From the NCBI RefSeq assembly GCF_027943255.1, contig NC_072893.1, forward strand, positions 19,986,001-20,050,000: 64,000 bases of DNA. Direction: 5' to 3'. The stretch comes from Anastrepha obliqua (Eukaryota; Arthropoda; Insecta; Diptera; Tephritidae). A program made the translations under genes and the position numbers. The notes beneath the pieces were generated by a model that ran no database searches, was not told where the DNA came from, and saw only the letters and a list, made by a program, of their open reading frames with translations. This document shows positions 1-10,609 of this stretch, piece by piece; the first letter of the stretch is position 1; every line of letters starts with the position of its first letter.

Positions 1-399
1 ATTTGCGAAAAATTTCATAATATTCTACTTCCGCTTTCACTTTTTATGCTTCTTTGAAGGGTCTGCTAGGGAAGATAGAGAGGCAAAGCAATAAGCAATT
101 AAAAAAATATTGATTTTTTTGCAAGTGGCACAAATTTGTTTTTTCTTTTTTTTATTGAACAATCTAATAAATTAGCAATTAACGATAACCAAATATCTGC
201 TGCGGTAGAGCCGATCTGTTAGCACATTCATACATACACACATACAAAGCTTTGCTCGAATTCGGTTCCGAGTGGCGCGTGGATACCTTACTGTGAAGAT
301 ATTTTTGCTGATTTGATTTGTCAATCAAAAATTTTCTAATGTTTTTTGCGTTTCAAATCGAACTATACAGTATTGGGCAAAACAAAGCAATATTTCTTA
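1..399. other. Intergenic, no gene seen
   Basis: AT-rich sequence with homopolymer runs and no reading frame of note. No RNA gene or repeat structure was recognised before the element beginning near 402. Confidence 0.5.
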
Positions 400-401
400 T
401 A

Positions 402-772
402 AAGGGTGGTTAAGTTTCAAGGGCCGGTGTTGATTTTGAATAAAATAGAATTTTTTTAGGAAATTATTGTCATTTCTCTTTATTATGATAATATTGGTAT
501 GGCTCAATTACGTATGGAACAAAATATCGGCCAAATGGTCGCCGCGGCACACCTCCATCCGATGGTCCAAATTTTCGATGACGCTGAGGCATAATAGAGG
601 TTCTATGCCGTTAATGTTCCGAATTATCGCATCTTTTAGCTCTTGAATTGTTGCTGGCTTATCGACGTACACCTTTTCTTTCAAATAACCCCAAAGAAAG
701 AAGTCCAACGGAGTCGTTGACGTTTAGGTGTGGTTCACATTCAACATCGGCTCTTGAAATTTAACCACCCTT
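402..772 (-). mobile_element. Internally deleted mariner/Tc1-like element
   Basis: The ends are inverted repeats: AAGGGTGGTTAAGTTTCAAG at 402 and its approximate complement ending at 772 (…TTTAACCACCCTT). Both sides are flanked by TA (400-401 and 773-774), the usual Tc1/mariner target duplication. Between them lies only the C-terminal part of a transposase on the minus strand. The element is therefore a roughly 370-bp deletion derivative, far shorter than a ~1.3-kb autonomous copy. A second, truncated copy of the same left end lies at 27151-27365. Confidence 0.75.
508..708 (-). pseudogene. Transposase C-terminal fragment (DD34D/E mariner-like)
   Basis: About 66 codons read LDFFLWGYLKEKVYVDKPAT and onward to a stop after LADILFHT. 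The TPLDFFLWG motif carries the third catalytic acidic residue of the Tc1/mariner DDE/D domain, and the rest is the helical tail typical of these proteins. The DNA-binding domain and the first two catalytic residues are absent, so the fragment cannot be active. The listed ATG is only an internal methionine; the frame is open upstream (TSTTP) until the deletion junction. Confidence 0.7.
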
Positions 773-825
773 TATATACAAGTAAGTAGTGTTTGGATCA
801 CTTTTATATTTTTTAATATTCAGGT

Positions 826-2710
826 AGGTAGGTAGGTATAATGGTTGGAGTACCACTCTGGCCCTCCTCAACTGAGGAGAGACCTCCAACATGCAGAAAT
901 CTACAGCCAGTCAGAGTTGTTGATATAATGGAGGAGACAGATGGGATTTAGGTTGGCGCACTGCCCAAAGCTGTCGAAGAAAGGAGTACTCAGTGATCTT
1001 AACCGTCCAGCAGCCAAAACCGGACATTTACAGGGAAAGTGCTCTACAGGTCCCCTCTGAAAGGTCCCCACAGCTTCTGCAATAGGGGTTAAATGGTAAC
1101 TCTAGCTTTTCCGCGTGTGTGCCGATAATCCAGGGAACCACAGCCAAGAGTATGGAAATTAAATCGCGAGGAGTCCACAGAACTTTCTGAGTCCTTCGTA
1201 AATCGTATTGGGGCCAAAGGGTTTTCGAAATAGCACATGAAGAAATGGAGCTCCATCTTTTCTGCGCTTTCCTGAGAAATAATTTGTGAAGTTCCCCTTT
1301 AACAATTGTCAAGGGAATGCCGATGAGGTCTCTGAGGCCAGTCCAGTCCCCTTCCTGGCAAGCTCATCAGCAATTTCATTTGCCTCTAAATTCCTATGTC
1401 CTGGAACCCAGATCAGAGAAATGTTATCTGCACACCCAAGAGATTTGATTTCTTCTTTACAGGAGTTTACTTATTTTGTTCTGCATCATGGCATCGTCAG
1501 AACCTGGATCGCGGCTTGACTGTCGGAGAAAATATATATCTCCCTCGCTCCCGCGTTCCCTAAGCATTTTTCATGGTTGCAGGATCTTAAAAGACTTCTG
1601 CTTGAAAAACATTAGCAGTATCCAGCAGTTTAAAGGGGATAGATACTTTGGCTGATTTAGAGAAATGCCCCGCTCCGACTCCCGATTCCATCTTGGGATC
1701 ATCAGAAAAGACAGAGGTGCAAGCTTCGGTCCCTCTATCCAATCCTGCCCATTTAGAAAGATTGCCCTAGCGCGACCCGCAAACTCCGGATAGAGAGATC
1801 TGTTGGAAGTTCGGAGAAATACGGTGTTAACTGCCCGAAAATGCTACCACGTCTCTTGAGAGATTGCTGCCAATCTCCTTTAACCTGATTGCACTTTGAG
1901 CTGCGATGGAAAAGACGGAAAAGTCGATGGGAAGTAAGTGCAAAAGAACATTCAGGGCAGCACTGGGGCAAGTTTCACATGCTCCGGCGATCAGTTTAGT
2001 AATATTATATCTCTTCCGAAGAGCTTCCCACCATGCCAAACATCTTTACGTTAAAATTGGCAAAACCACTGCGTTGTACATCCACAGCACCACCTATGAC
2101 TTGAGTCCCCATTTTTTACCGAACATAGATTTGCAGCAGTTGAAGGCTATACTGGCCTTCTTTACCCGATTTTCAATGTTTTGCTTCCAATGGAGTTTGG
2201 AGTCAAGTATCACTCCAAAATACCGAACTTCCGATGAGAGCGGGAGAACGTGGTTGCTTAATTTGGGATGTTGAAAGGGGTGGAGGTTGTTTGTATTTTC
2301 TGGTAATTAGCACCAGCGATGTTTTGTTAGAGTTGACTCGGATGCCACAAGAGGCAGCCCAGCGACTGACTACAGCCAATGAGCTTTCCAAAATCTCAGC
2401 CATGACTGAGGGAAGCGGTCCCGATACCATCAGGACCAAATCAGCATACGCCGATGCTACTACCTTAACCCCACCCTTATTTAGCATTTTCAGAACTTCG
2501 TCAATTGCAGTTAGCCAAAGTAGGGGCGAAAGGACACCTCCCTACGGCGTCCCCCCTGTGAACGAATTTAGTGACTTTAGCCTCTCTTGCGACCACATTA
2601 ATTTCCCACAGCCACTACGACCTCGAGTAAGGCATATTCCGTGACTTTGCCTTTCAGGTAAGTATATTGCGCTGGGGACAATTTGGATTCGATGCGCTCT
2701 CGGATATGAT
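826..2710 (-). mobile_element. Old RNase H-bearing LINE relic, 3' part (split copy)
   Basis: This minus-strand non-LTR retrotransposon is broken into several frames. 2203-2487 holds the RT palm motif (SAYADLVLMVSG, with YADL instead of YADD). 1028-1312 holds the C-terminal end, with PFNPYCRSC as the start of the terminal Cys motif. Frames between are shifted by small indels. The 3' end at about 826-838 is a short ACCT repeat. A younger LINE sits at 2711-5894, and this element continues at 5895-6455; the junction restores its RT frame. It belongs to the I/R1/LOA group of LINEs with RNase H, subgroup uncertain. Confidence 0.75.
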
Positions 2711-5700
2711 TATTATTATTATTAGAAGGCCATTACGCACTGCGACCAGAGTTGATCTATTGTGAAGGCCTATTTTGTAACCCTAGAGTTTTAGGCTTTT
2801 TAGAAATTTTAGCACAGTTTTGGGTTTGTTGTTCCAAAGATTGCATGGAGATACTACGGTACCACCAAGGTGGTGAAGTCTTTGTCTGCCCAACGCAGGA
2901 CATTCACAAAGCACATGTTCTGAGCTTTCTATGTCCATTTCGCAAAAGCGGCAGACATTGGTCTCGGATAGACCAATCTTATTTAGATGGTACCTCAGGC
3001 TGCAGTGACCTGTAAGGTATCCAGTTAAAAGACGCAGATCTACTCTGTTTAGTGAGAGAAGTTTGTCAGATATTCCTTTGTTGGGACTTATGAATAGTTT
3101 AGCTTGACGCTGACCGGCACAGTTTAGCCAGTGTGCGGCAAGTTTTCTTTCTTCCCATTTCCTAAGGAATTCATTTATGTGGCCTTTTGTTAGTCCACAG
3201 AAAGGCTCAGGACCAGTAAGTTGCATATTTGCTCCTTGTTTTGCAAGGTCATCAGCCATTTCATTTCCCTCATGTCCTTCATGTCCCGGAATCCAACATA
3301 GTGTTACTGTGTTGAGGTTTCCTAACGTATTTAGAAGGTTTAGGCAATCATTTACCAATTTAGAGGTGATAGTTGTTGATAGAAGGGCTTTTAGAGCCGC
3401 TTGGCTATCTGAAAGTATGTAGATGTGAGTACCTCTCATTTTCCTTCTAAGGCATTCTCTCACACTTATTTCAATGGCATGTATTTCTGCCTGGAATATA
3501 GTTGGGTAGGATCCCATCGGAATCGATTTTTTGAATTTGGGCCCATTGATTCCTGCCCCTGTTCTACCATTTTCCAATTTGGACCCATCAGTAAACCATA
3601 GCTGGGAGCCAGGTCTGAAAGTGATAGAGTTAGTTCTCCAGTCTGTTCGTTCATTGATTATAACTTGGAAGTTCCTGAAGAGTATTGGTTTGGGTGATAG
3701 TATATCATCCCTATGAAGAATGGGACTGTGTAGGAAGTCTTCTAAGATCTTTAAATGTCCTTTCATATTCCCACTTTTAAGTTCAGATATACCTTTTAGT
3801 CTTAAGGCACTCGAGCGAGCTTCCCTTTCAATTAGAATTGGAAGCGGTGGTATGTTCAGGAGCACACCCAATGCATCCGTGGGACACGTTTTCATAGCCC
3901 CTGTAATGCCAACACATACCAGGCGATGCAGTTTGCTTAATTCGTTTGCCGCCTTTCTTTGCTTGACCTTGGGCCACCATGCTAAAGATGCATAGGTGAC
4001 TATGGGTTTTACAACTGTGGTGAATGTCCAGAAGGTCATTCTAGGGCTTAGTCCCCATGTCTTGCCGAAAAGCCTTGTACAGGCAAAGAATGCCCTTGTG
4101 GCTTTTGAAGTAACTCTCTCAATATGGGAGTTCCACGTAAGCGTTTTGTCAAGACTAACGCCGAGATAGTTCGCTTCTGTCGAGAGTTCAAGTGTTGTTC
4201 TATTAAGGGTCGGACATTTGAGATTTATGTTCCTTCTCCTGGTAAACGGTACAAGAGTTGTTTTGGATGGGTTGATGGAGAGCCCTTTTTCCGTGCACCA
4301 TTTGTTTATTATTGTAAGGGCTTGCTGCATGCGATCCGAAATGGTTTCCTCATGCCAGCCTAATACATAAACTACTAGGTCATCAGCGTAACCCTGAGTG
4401 TGAAATCCTAGGTTATTCAGTTTGTGGAGAAGTTCATCTATGACTAGAGTCCACAGAAGAGGTGAGAGTACGCCACCTTGAGGGCAACCTCTTGTGGCTT
4501 TAATCGATTTGAATGTTCCTCCTAGTTCAGTGCTGATCGTCCTAGATTTCAGCATGAATATTATCCATCTAGTGATGGGTTCAGGTACCTCCTTTAGATA
4601 TAGGGCATTATAGATTGCCTCATAGGAGGTGTTATCAAAAGCTCCTGATATGTCAATAAATGCACATAGAGCTATCTGTTTGGACTCAATAGCCTTTTCT
4701 ATAACTGTTACCAGGCTGTGTATTGCAGTCTCAGTGGATTTTCCCTGTTGATAGGCAAATTGAAGTCGATGCAGTGGGAATTTAGCTAGATTGTATTCCC
4801 TAATATACTGATCGACTATCTTTTCCATTGTTTTGAGGAAAAATGAGCTGAGACTAATTGGCCTGTATGATTTAGGCAATTGTTCGGGTTTTTTCCCTAC
4901 CTTTGGAATAAATACGACTTTAACCTCAGCCCATTTTGTAGGCAAATATCCTAGCAGTAAGCTTGCTTTGTATAGCCTGGTCAAATTAGGGATAATATGG
5001 TGTGCACCCTGCTGTAAGAGACAGGGGAATATCCCATCAGGACCAGGAGATTTGTATGGACTGAATGTTGATATCGCCCATTGTACCCGCTTTTCATGGA
5101 ATAGCTTGTTTGCTAGTTTTAAGTTCTCAGCACCCGCAGATGTAGTAGTTTCTGCCGGTACAGAGATCTCGTCTAGCACAAGTGATCCAGGGAAGTGAGT
5201 GTCCAGCAGAAGTTGACTGGTTTCCTCTGGATTCCTTGTGTAGCTTCCATCTGGCTTTTTCAGGGTACTAATGCCGTTTGAGTGATCTTTTAGTAGGGCT
5301 TTTTGGATTCGAATAGCATCCGGAAGACTACAAATCTTTTCACAGTGATTCCTCCAAGTAGCCCTTTTAGATTTCCTCAATTCTTTATTGTAGTTGGTTA
5401 GGGCTGTTGAGTAGGAGGACCAGTCCCCCATTGCTTTAGCTCTATTCCATAGGGTTCTTGTTTCTTTACGGAGGTTGGAAAGTGTACTATTCCACCAAGG
5501 AACATTTCTTTGTGGCTTTTTCACTTTTACTGGGCAACTTTCCTGAAACGCAGATATTAGGTTTGAATGTAGTTCGTTCGATTCGAACTCAAGCTCAGAT
5601 ATAAGCTGAATGTGACGCTTAGAGCAGTTAACACTTTGTTCTAGATAGAAGTGAAAGTAGTCCCAGTTAGTTTTTCTGGGGTTTCTGTAAATTGTCGTTT

Positions 5701-5894
5701 GTGGTTTGGTTGCACCTATATCGAATCTAATATGTCTGTGATCCGACATTGATGTTTCCTCTGACACATGCCAATTTGAGATTTCGGACAAAACATTATG
5801 GCTAGAGAGAGTGATGTCAAGGACTTCACCTCTGATTGCATTAATGAATGTAGGTTCGTTGCCTCGGTTTAGGATTGATATATTATGATAATCA
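2711..5894 (-). mobile_element. 5'-truncated I-like LINE with TAA tail and 11-bp TSD
   Basis: The insertion is bounded by the direct repeat TCGGATATGAT at 2700-2710 and 5895-5905. On its sense (minus) strand the 3' end is a (TAA)n tail (2711-2724), the hallmark of the I group of non-LTR retrotransposons. The 5' end is truncated inside the endonuclease domain, so ORF1 and most of the endonuclease are missing. The remaining RT and RNase H frame is uninterrupted over more than 1000 codons, which marks a comparatively recent insertion. It sits inside the RT region of an older LINE in the same orientation. Confidence 0.9.
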
Positions 5895-5911
5895 TCGGAT
5901 ATGATAATCAA
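2783..5911 (-). CDS. LINE ORF2 fragment: endonuclease tail, RT, RNase H, Cys motif
   Basis: A 1042-codon frame. Residues ~1-68 are the end of an AP-type endonuclease (SDHRHIRFD). RT occupies ~320-560, with SYRPISLSS, motif A FIDISGAFD (~418), GCPQGGVLSPLLW (~476) and YADD (~508). RNase H occupies ~770-895, with all four acidic residues visible: FTDGSK, FQAEIHAIE, LSDSQAAL and the final D of GNEMADDLA. A terminal CRFC…HVLCECP motif lies near 986-1005. The first five or so residues come from the host target site, so the ATG is fortuitous. Domains look intact, but the element is 5' truncated and cannot move by itself. Annotation pipelines would often call this a jockey-like mobile element polymerase. 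Confidence 0.9.
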   Translation of the reverse strand: MIIISDDYHNISILNRGNEPTFINAIRGEVLDITLSSHNVLSEISNWHVSEETSMSDHRHIRFDIGATKPQTTIYRNPRKTNWDYFHFYLEQSVNCSKRHIQLISELEFESNELHSNLISAFQESCPVKVKKPQRNVPWWNSTLSNLRKETRTLWNRAKAMGDWSSYSTALTNYNKELRKSKRATWRNHCEKICSLPDAIRIQKALLKDHSNGISTLKKPDGSYTRNPEETSQLLLDTHFPGSLVLDEISVPAETTTSAGAENLKLANKLFHEKRVQWAISTFSPYKSPGPDGIFPCLLQQGAHHIIPNLTRLYKASLLLGYLPTKWAEVKVVFIPKVGKKPEQLPKSYRPISLSSFFLKTMEKIVDQYIREYNLAKFPLHRLQFAYQQGKSTETAIHSLVTVIEKAIESKQIALCAFIDISGAFDNTSYEAIYNALYLKEVPEPITRWIIFMLKSRTISTELGGTFKSIKATRGCPQGGVLSPLLWTLVIDELLHKLNNLGFHTQGYADDLVVYVLGWHEETISDRMQQALTIINKWCTEKGLSINPSKTTLVPFTRRRNINLKCPTLNRTTLELSTEANYLGVSLDKTLTWNSHIERVTSKATRAFFACTRLFGKTWGLSPRMTFWTFTTVVKPIVTYASLAWWPKVKQRKAANELSKLHRLVCVGITGAMKTCPTDALGVLLNIPPLPILIEREARSSALRLKGISELKSGNMKGHLKILEDFLHSPILHRDDILSPKPILFRNFQVIINERTDWRTNSITFRPGSQLWFTDGSKLENGRTGAGINGPKFKKSIPMGSYPTIFQAEIHAIEISVRECLRRKMRGTHIYILSDSQAALKALLSTTITSKLVNDCLNLLNTLGNLNTVTLCWIPGHEGHEGNEMADDLAKQGANMQLTGPEPFCGLTKGHINEFLRKWEERKLAAHWLNCAGQRQAKLFISPNKGISDKLLSLNRVDLRLLTGYLTGHCSLRYHLNKIGLSETNVCRFCEMDIESSEHVLCECPALGRQRLHHLGGTVVSPCNLWNNKPKTVLKFLKSLKL

Positions 5912-6455
5912 TCAATCTTTCAAACACTTTTAGGATAAATGAGGTAAGACTTATAAGCCTAAAGTCTTTGGCCGAGTCGTGACCCCTCCTCCCTGCCTTG
6001 ATTCTGTTAACTGACATCGAGTAGTCCTACCTGTCAACTCGTGTCGACAATGCCACGTGGGGTAATAGAATTTTCCGGAAAGTGATTACTCACCAGGATA
6101 GTTTAAGATTCTTCTGCATTTTCAGCCCACTCCCCGTCCTCTCTTTTTACAAGATTTCTGCAGGAGTGGTCTTTCGAAAGGATCTTGCTTAGCCTGGCAG
6201 AGTCCTTCACGGATTCAATGGACTCGCAGTACTCCTTCCAGGAGTTGCGTTTCGCATATTTAATGGCTTTTTTGTATTCAAAATTACACGGTGATTTTTA
6301 AAGTTTTTAGGTTGGTAGCATACGTTAAAAACTCTCCTAACCTTCTTTTTCAAGTCGGTCAGCGTTTTGCTCCACCAGGGAGGAAAGTCGTTCTTGCTAA
6401 AAAATACTGGACAAGCCACTTTGAAGGCCGTCTGATAGGATTGCTGCACTATTTA
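5895..6455 (-). mobile_element. Old LINE relic, 5' part of the split copy
   Basis: This continues the LINE seen at 826-2710. 6207-6449 encodes the linker before the RT domain (FPPWWSKTLTDLKKKVRRVF). 5906-5990 encodes the start of RT (LISLTSFILKVFERLIDYH). Joining across the 2711-5894 insertion gives continuous sense through FERLIDYHIRERIESKLSPA, confirming that one element was split. A deletion or frameshift separates the two blocks near 6000-6200. Beyond about 6450 a mariner-like fragment begins in the opposite orientation. Confidence 0.75.
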
Positions 6456-7176
6456 CACATCAACAATCACTTCACAGTCTCAAAGTGATGGTTTGGTGTG
6501 CATTGTCAACCAGTGGAATTATTGGACCATATTTTTTTTGAAATGCTCCGGCAGCAGCTGAAAGTATTCGATACGGTACCAGTTGGTAGTAACTAAGGAA
6601 GGGAAAGGCCAGGTGGAGAAAAGATCACTTGGTATATCCAACTGGCGCCGGTTAGCATAAAAAAGAAACGACCGGCGTGCTTTGTTAAACTCGCTTAAGT
6701 GGTTTTTGCTCCAATCAATAAGAAGAAGAAGAGAGAGAAGAAGAATGAGAGAACATCCTTCCTTCAGTACACAAACATGGTTTCAGCAAAATGACATCAC
6801 GCCGCCCACGGCCAGGGAGACACCATGGCGATACTTCCCTAACAAACTGATAACCCGTTTCGGTGACATATCCTGGCCACCCAAGTCGCCCAATCTTACC
6901 CGTATGCACTTTTTTCTTTGGTAATGCTTCAAAACTGATGTCTATGAAGCAAACCCAGCGACCATCTCAGCACTAAAAGAAAATATTGTACGCCAAGTTA
7001 ATGGCATCCCGGCATAACTTTTCCAGTGCGTGGCACGGAGTATGGAGGCAAGATTATAAAAGTGTACGCGACGGAACAGTCAACATTTAGAGCAAATAGT
7101 TTGAAAAATTAAATCCGGGCTTGTCTTCTTTGTAATAGTCATTGAAATACACTTTTATCATTCGAAATTTTTTTGA
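6456..7176 (+). mobile_element. Mariner-like transposase relic, interrupted
   Basis: Plus-strand remnants read VMVWCALSTSGIIGPYFFE (6489-6545), then, after an inserted LINE fragment, TWFQQNDITPPTARET and RFGDISWPPKSPNLTR (6776-6906). These are the standard mariner motifs around the second and third catalytic residues. The second motif has N where QQD is expected, and stop codons follow FFLW. The 3' part (6930-7176) is untranslatable tail sequence. Dead copy, truncated at its 5' side against the old LINE. Confidence 0.75.
6546..6741 (+). mobile_element. RTE-like LINE 3' fragment with GAA-rich tail
   Basis: The short plus-strand fragment reads LKVFDTVPVGSN and then KKRPACFVKLA, matching the C-terminus of the element at 9815-10755 (there LKVFDAVPAGGS … RALLNSAKIA). 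It ends in a (GAA)n-like run (6720-6741) and is inserted between two parts of a mariner transposase. It is heavily 5' truncated, as is usual for dead-on-arrival LINE copies. The target duplication is unclear (GAAATG/GAATGA at best). Confidence 0.7.
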
Positions 7177-7177
7177 A

Positions 7178-7630
7178 GTGGAACTTCTTAGGCGTCGTTG
7201 GACAACCGAAAATGGAGAGTAAAATTTCAAGGCCATGCAACGTTTTGGGCACTTTCGTTCCGCGAGAGAGAAAAAAGATGTAACGTAGAGGAAAAGGAGA
7301 GAGAGAGCTATATCTTATATATATCTTAAATACACTTTAGGCTATTTTTCCTGAGTTTTTCCTCGAGGTTGCTAATTTTAGTAGGTAATTTGTGCCGTTG
7401 CTGCAGTCCCGGAATCGCTGCGTTTGGGCGGGTGATAAACACGATTTGTGTCCGGCGTTTACCTACACCGGTCGACCCTTCTCCTTTTTTTGTAAATTTT
7501 GTCTATTTGTATTCTATTCAAATGTTGTGAATTTATTTAGATATATATTATTATTTCTCTCTCTCTAACACTCATTCTCTCTCGGGTCTCTCCCTCTTTC
7601 CTTGTCTGCCTTGAAAGTTCCACTTCTGTT
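7178..7630. mobile_element. Candidate foldback/TIR element
   Basis: GAAGTGGAACTT at 7175-7186 is repeated in inverted orientation near 7615-7626. The left interior is GA-rich (7260-7310) and the right interior CT-rich (7555-7605), so the ends could fold back over a longer length. No coding frame and no clear target duplication were found, and the class cannot be named. It directly abuts the mariner relic ending near 7176. Confidence 0.35.
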
Positions 7631-7850
7631 ATGTGTACTACGCTACACGCACTTTTTTGTTTCAATTTAGCTTATGACTTTGAATTCTCCCAACGGATAG
7701 AATTTACATTTTTCACGCATTTTCAAATTATATCTATGAGTCAACAAAAAGATTGCTTAGATTTTGCACAACAGTGTATGTACAAAAGCAAACATTTCCC
7801 AACAAACTTCGTATGAATAGGCAGCCATTTTTATTTGACTAACATGTATA

Positions 7851-8335
7851 GGGTGTTTTTTAAGAGCTTCAGAACTTAAAATGAATCAAAACAGAAATCT
7901 TTTTGGAATAAATTTTTGTTACTATAAACTGGATAATTTTTAATTTTACATATAATTGTAATTTTTTATTATAAACGGATCATTTCATGGCATATATGTT
8001 TTGAAAATGATCCGACATATCTCCACCGTGGCTACGAGCCACATGGTTCATTCGACCAGCCCCATTTTTTATAAATTTTTCCAATAAATCAGAATAATAA
8101 ATCAAAATGAGCCCAATCAGCAAAGATGCGACGCAAACGATGATCAGTTGGCTTCAATTTTTGCACCAGCTGTATTTTATAGGAACTTAAGCCAAGATTC
8201 TGACTTAAAATTTTCCACGTAGTCGAAGGTCAAAGGCCAACTCGTTGAAAACGACGATGAATCGATATTTCAGTGTCTTCTTCCACACTGCGCTCTATGA
8301 ACTTAGGTTTTACACGGCATATTAGCTCGAAGTTC
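7851..8335 (-). mobile_element. Mariner-like relic, N-terminal transposase remnant
   Basis: Minus-strand translation at 8100-8290 gives fragments of the second helix-turn-helix and linker of a mariner transposase (SIHRRFQRVGL, then KIQLVQKLKPTDHRLRRIFADW), with in-frame stops. The low-coordinate end (7851, AGGGTGTTTTTTAAGAGCTT) resembles a mariner terminal inverted repeat. The catalytic domain has been deleted. Confidence 0.6.
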
Positions 8336-8344
8336 TCGGACCTT

Positions 8345-9560
8345 TACACTCTCTAATTACTCTTTACTTGCTTTGTTCGCTGCAAATTAGAGTATGCAAC
8401 ATTTATCTGGAGGCCTTACCGCCAATTTGCAATTGAGAGAATTGAACAGGTACAGAAAGGGTTCCACCCCTTAGGTGAGCCTGCTTTAGAGGCTTCAAAA
8501 AATCGATTTTTTCGTGGATTTTTTTGGGAAGGAAAGAAATATTTGATTGAAACGAAACTTTCAGGTTTTATTGTCATATATTTCAACAGTCTGCTGAAAT
8601 TTTTTTTATTAAAATATATGTCATATTATGCCTTGTACAAGCATTTAGCCGAGGCGCCTCGAGTGTGCATGTGTCGTGCGGCGGGAAAGATGCAGGTCGA
8701 AATTTTCATCTCAAACCAAAAACCCAAAAATTTTATTTTAGTATAGTATAGCTTCTAGGTAAACCAAGAAAATTAAACAAAAAGTGAGAAATTCAACAAT
8801 TTTTCGCTAATTAAAAAATAATAATAATAAAACAAATTCACTTTACAGGCAGATTGTTTAAAAAGTGGGTTAATCATAACTTTCTTAAGGGTTTTTAGGT
8901 TTAACTTGAAGAGAATTTAATTCCGAATACAATCAATGTTATCTCGTTTCGATAGGACCTTTAACTTTTTCCCTATCTTTCCCGCCAATTAGGAAAAATC
9001 GTAAAAATCAAAAACCGAGAAATCGCACTTCGAGCGATCCGGCCGCTCGTATACCTGCTCGACGCTTGGTCACAATTTCTTTTGTAACTCCGAAGATATT
9101 TTGAATTTTGGATAGTTTGGGAAGACATTTATGCAAAAAACAAAAAATCGATTTTTTGAAGCCTCTAAAGCAGGTTCCCCCTTTAAATATGCTCTCAGGT
9201 CGCTAAAATCCTCAAATCCTATCCCTTCCTATAATTCCCGTTTTATTTTAATTAACTTAAAGTCTCTAGAGAGTAGAAGGTCTCTACTTTCACAGTCCTT
9301 TGCTTTTAGTGTACAGGAGACATTGCTTATTCATTACAGTTATGGCACATTAGCTTTCATATCCCTACTAGAACTCTACACAACACCCTTTTCATCTTAA
9401 ATTTCTTAACACGAATAAGGCGCGAATGCTTCTATTGCCAGTGAGTTATATATACTTTCTCTTTTCTTTTTATATATATTACTGTTACAATAATACTCTC
9501 ACTCTCCCCAACTTCCACATTCCCAACCTCCAACACTCATACTTAAATTTAATCAGGTTT
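8345..9560 (+). mobile_element. Jockey-like LINE 3' relic interrupted by a TIR element
   Basis: 8375-8473 encodes LVRSKLEYATFIWRPY and IERIEQVQKGF, the typical region after RT in jockey/CR1-type LINEs. The frame resumes at 9181 with KYALRSLKSSNPIPSYNSR. Removing 8474-9180 restores QKGFHPFKYALRSL in one frame, so one element was split. The sequence has stops further on and decays by about 9560. No RNase H is visible. Confidence 0.7.
8474..9180. mobile_element. ~700-bp TIR element of unknown class inside a LINE
   Basis: The ends are inverted repeats of about 40 bp: CCTGCTTTAGAGGCTTCAAA and onward at 8480-8514 matches in reverse complement 9142-9175. The flanks show an imperfect short duplication (CCTTA at the left, CTTTA at the right). 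The interior is AT-rich, with one unconvincing small frame. It is probably a non-autonomous DNA transposon; the superfamily is not determined. Confidence 0.7.
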
Positions 9561-9846
9561 TTGATATTTTGAATAAATCAATCTTGTTCTAACGATCATC
9601 CCATATATACATTTAACTCGCGCGCTGAGAGAATTCAATGAGATCGCGAGCTCTACTCCGCTTGACTTTTCGATGTCAAAGAATGAATTTTATAAATTTC
9701 TAAACTATTCTTTTTAAATTTATTTATTTGACTATCTGTAGTAGTTTAAGCTCATATTAGCTCTAAGTAAACACTAGACTTCAAATACATAAATGAAATA
9801 CGAGTTCTTCTTCTTCTCTCTCCTTCTTAATTGGCGCTATAACCGC

Positions 9847-10332
9847 TTACGCGATTTTGGCCGAGTTTAACAAAGCGCGCCAGTCGTTTCTTTCTCGTGC
9901 TAACCGGCGCCAGTTGGACACACCAAGTGAAGCCAAGTCCTTCTCCACCTGGTCTTTCCAACGCAGTGGAGGCCGCCCTCTTCCTCTGCTACCACCAGCT
10001 GGTACCGCATCGAATACTTTCAAAGCCGGAGCGTTTGTATCCATTCGGACGACATGACCCAGCCAACGTAGCCGCTGGATCTTTATTCGCTGCGCTATGT
10101 CTATGTCGTCGTAAAGCTCATACAGCTCATCGTTCCATCGTCTGCGATATTCGCCGTTGCCAACGTACAAAGGTCCAAAAATCTTACGCAGAATCTTTCT
10201 CTCGAACACTCCAAGCGTCGCTTCATCGGATGTTGTCATCGTCCAAGCTTCTGCGCCATACATTAGGACGGGCATGATGAGAGTCTTGTAGAGTGTTAGT
10301 TTTGTTCGTCGAGAGAGGACTTTACTACTCAA
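9847..10332 (-). pseudogene. Reverse transcriptase C-terminal fragment (RTE-like)
   Basis: 161 codons are open, containing MYGAEAWTMTTSDEATLGVF and ending LLNSAKIA. No catalytic RT motif lies in this part; it is the region after the palm and thumb. The open frame extends upstream to the 186-bp insertion, so the ATG at 10332 is not a natural start. Confidence 0.75.
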
Positions 10333-10423
10333 TTGCCTACTTAGACCAAAGTAGCACTTGTTGGCAAGAGAGATTCTACGTTGGATTTCAAGGCTGACAT
10401 TGTTATCGGTGTTAATGCTGGTT

Positions 10424-10609
10424 CAACCAACTCCTTTCCAAAGGCAGAGAACAACTAGGCAAACTAGAACCTGATGTAGTGGTCGGGCAACTTTCGCGGA
10501 TGATCAGAAGGATCATCCATATTAAATTAGGTAGCTTGACACAAAAGATCTTTTAGGTCGCAGTGTCGGTCATTGGACCACCTACTAGGGTAAATTATTA
10601 TATATTATA
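10424..10609 (+). mobile_element. Short truncated LINE 3' end with 11-bp TSD
   Basis: This 186-bp insertion is flanked by TAATGCTGGTT at 10413-10423 and 10610-10620. Its right end is a TAA-like AT tail, and the sequence just before it (GGTCGCAGTG near 10555-10566) resembles the sense 3' end of the I-like LINE at 2711-5894. Excision restores the frame VYLGTSINTDNNVSLEIQR of the surrounding RTE-like LINE. It is interpreted as a dead-on-arrival copy of a related I-like element. Confidence 0.8.

Noticed and set aside
3177..5198. Several plus-strand frames of 60-120 codons across the LINE
   Set aside because: They are antisense shadows of the 1042-codon LINE frame.
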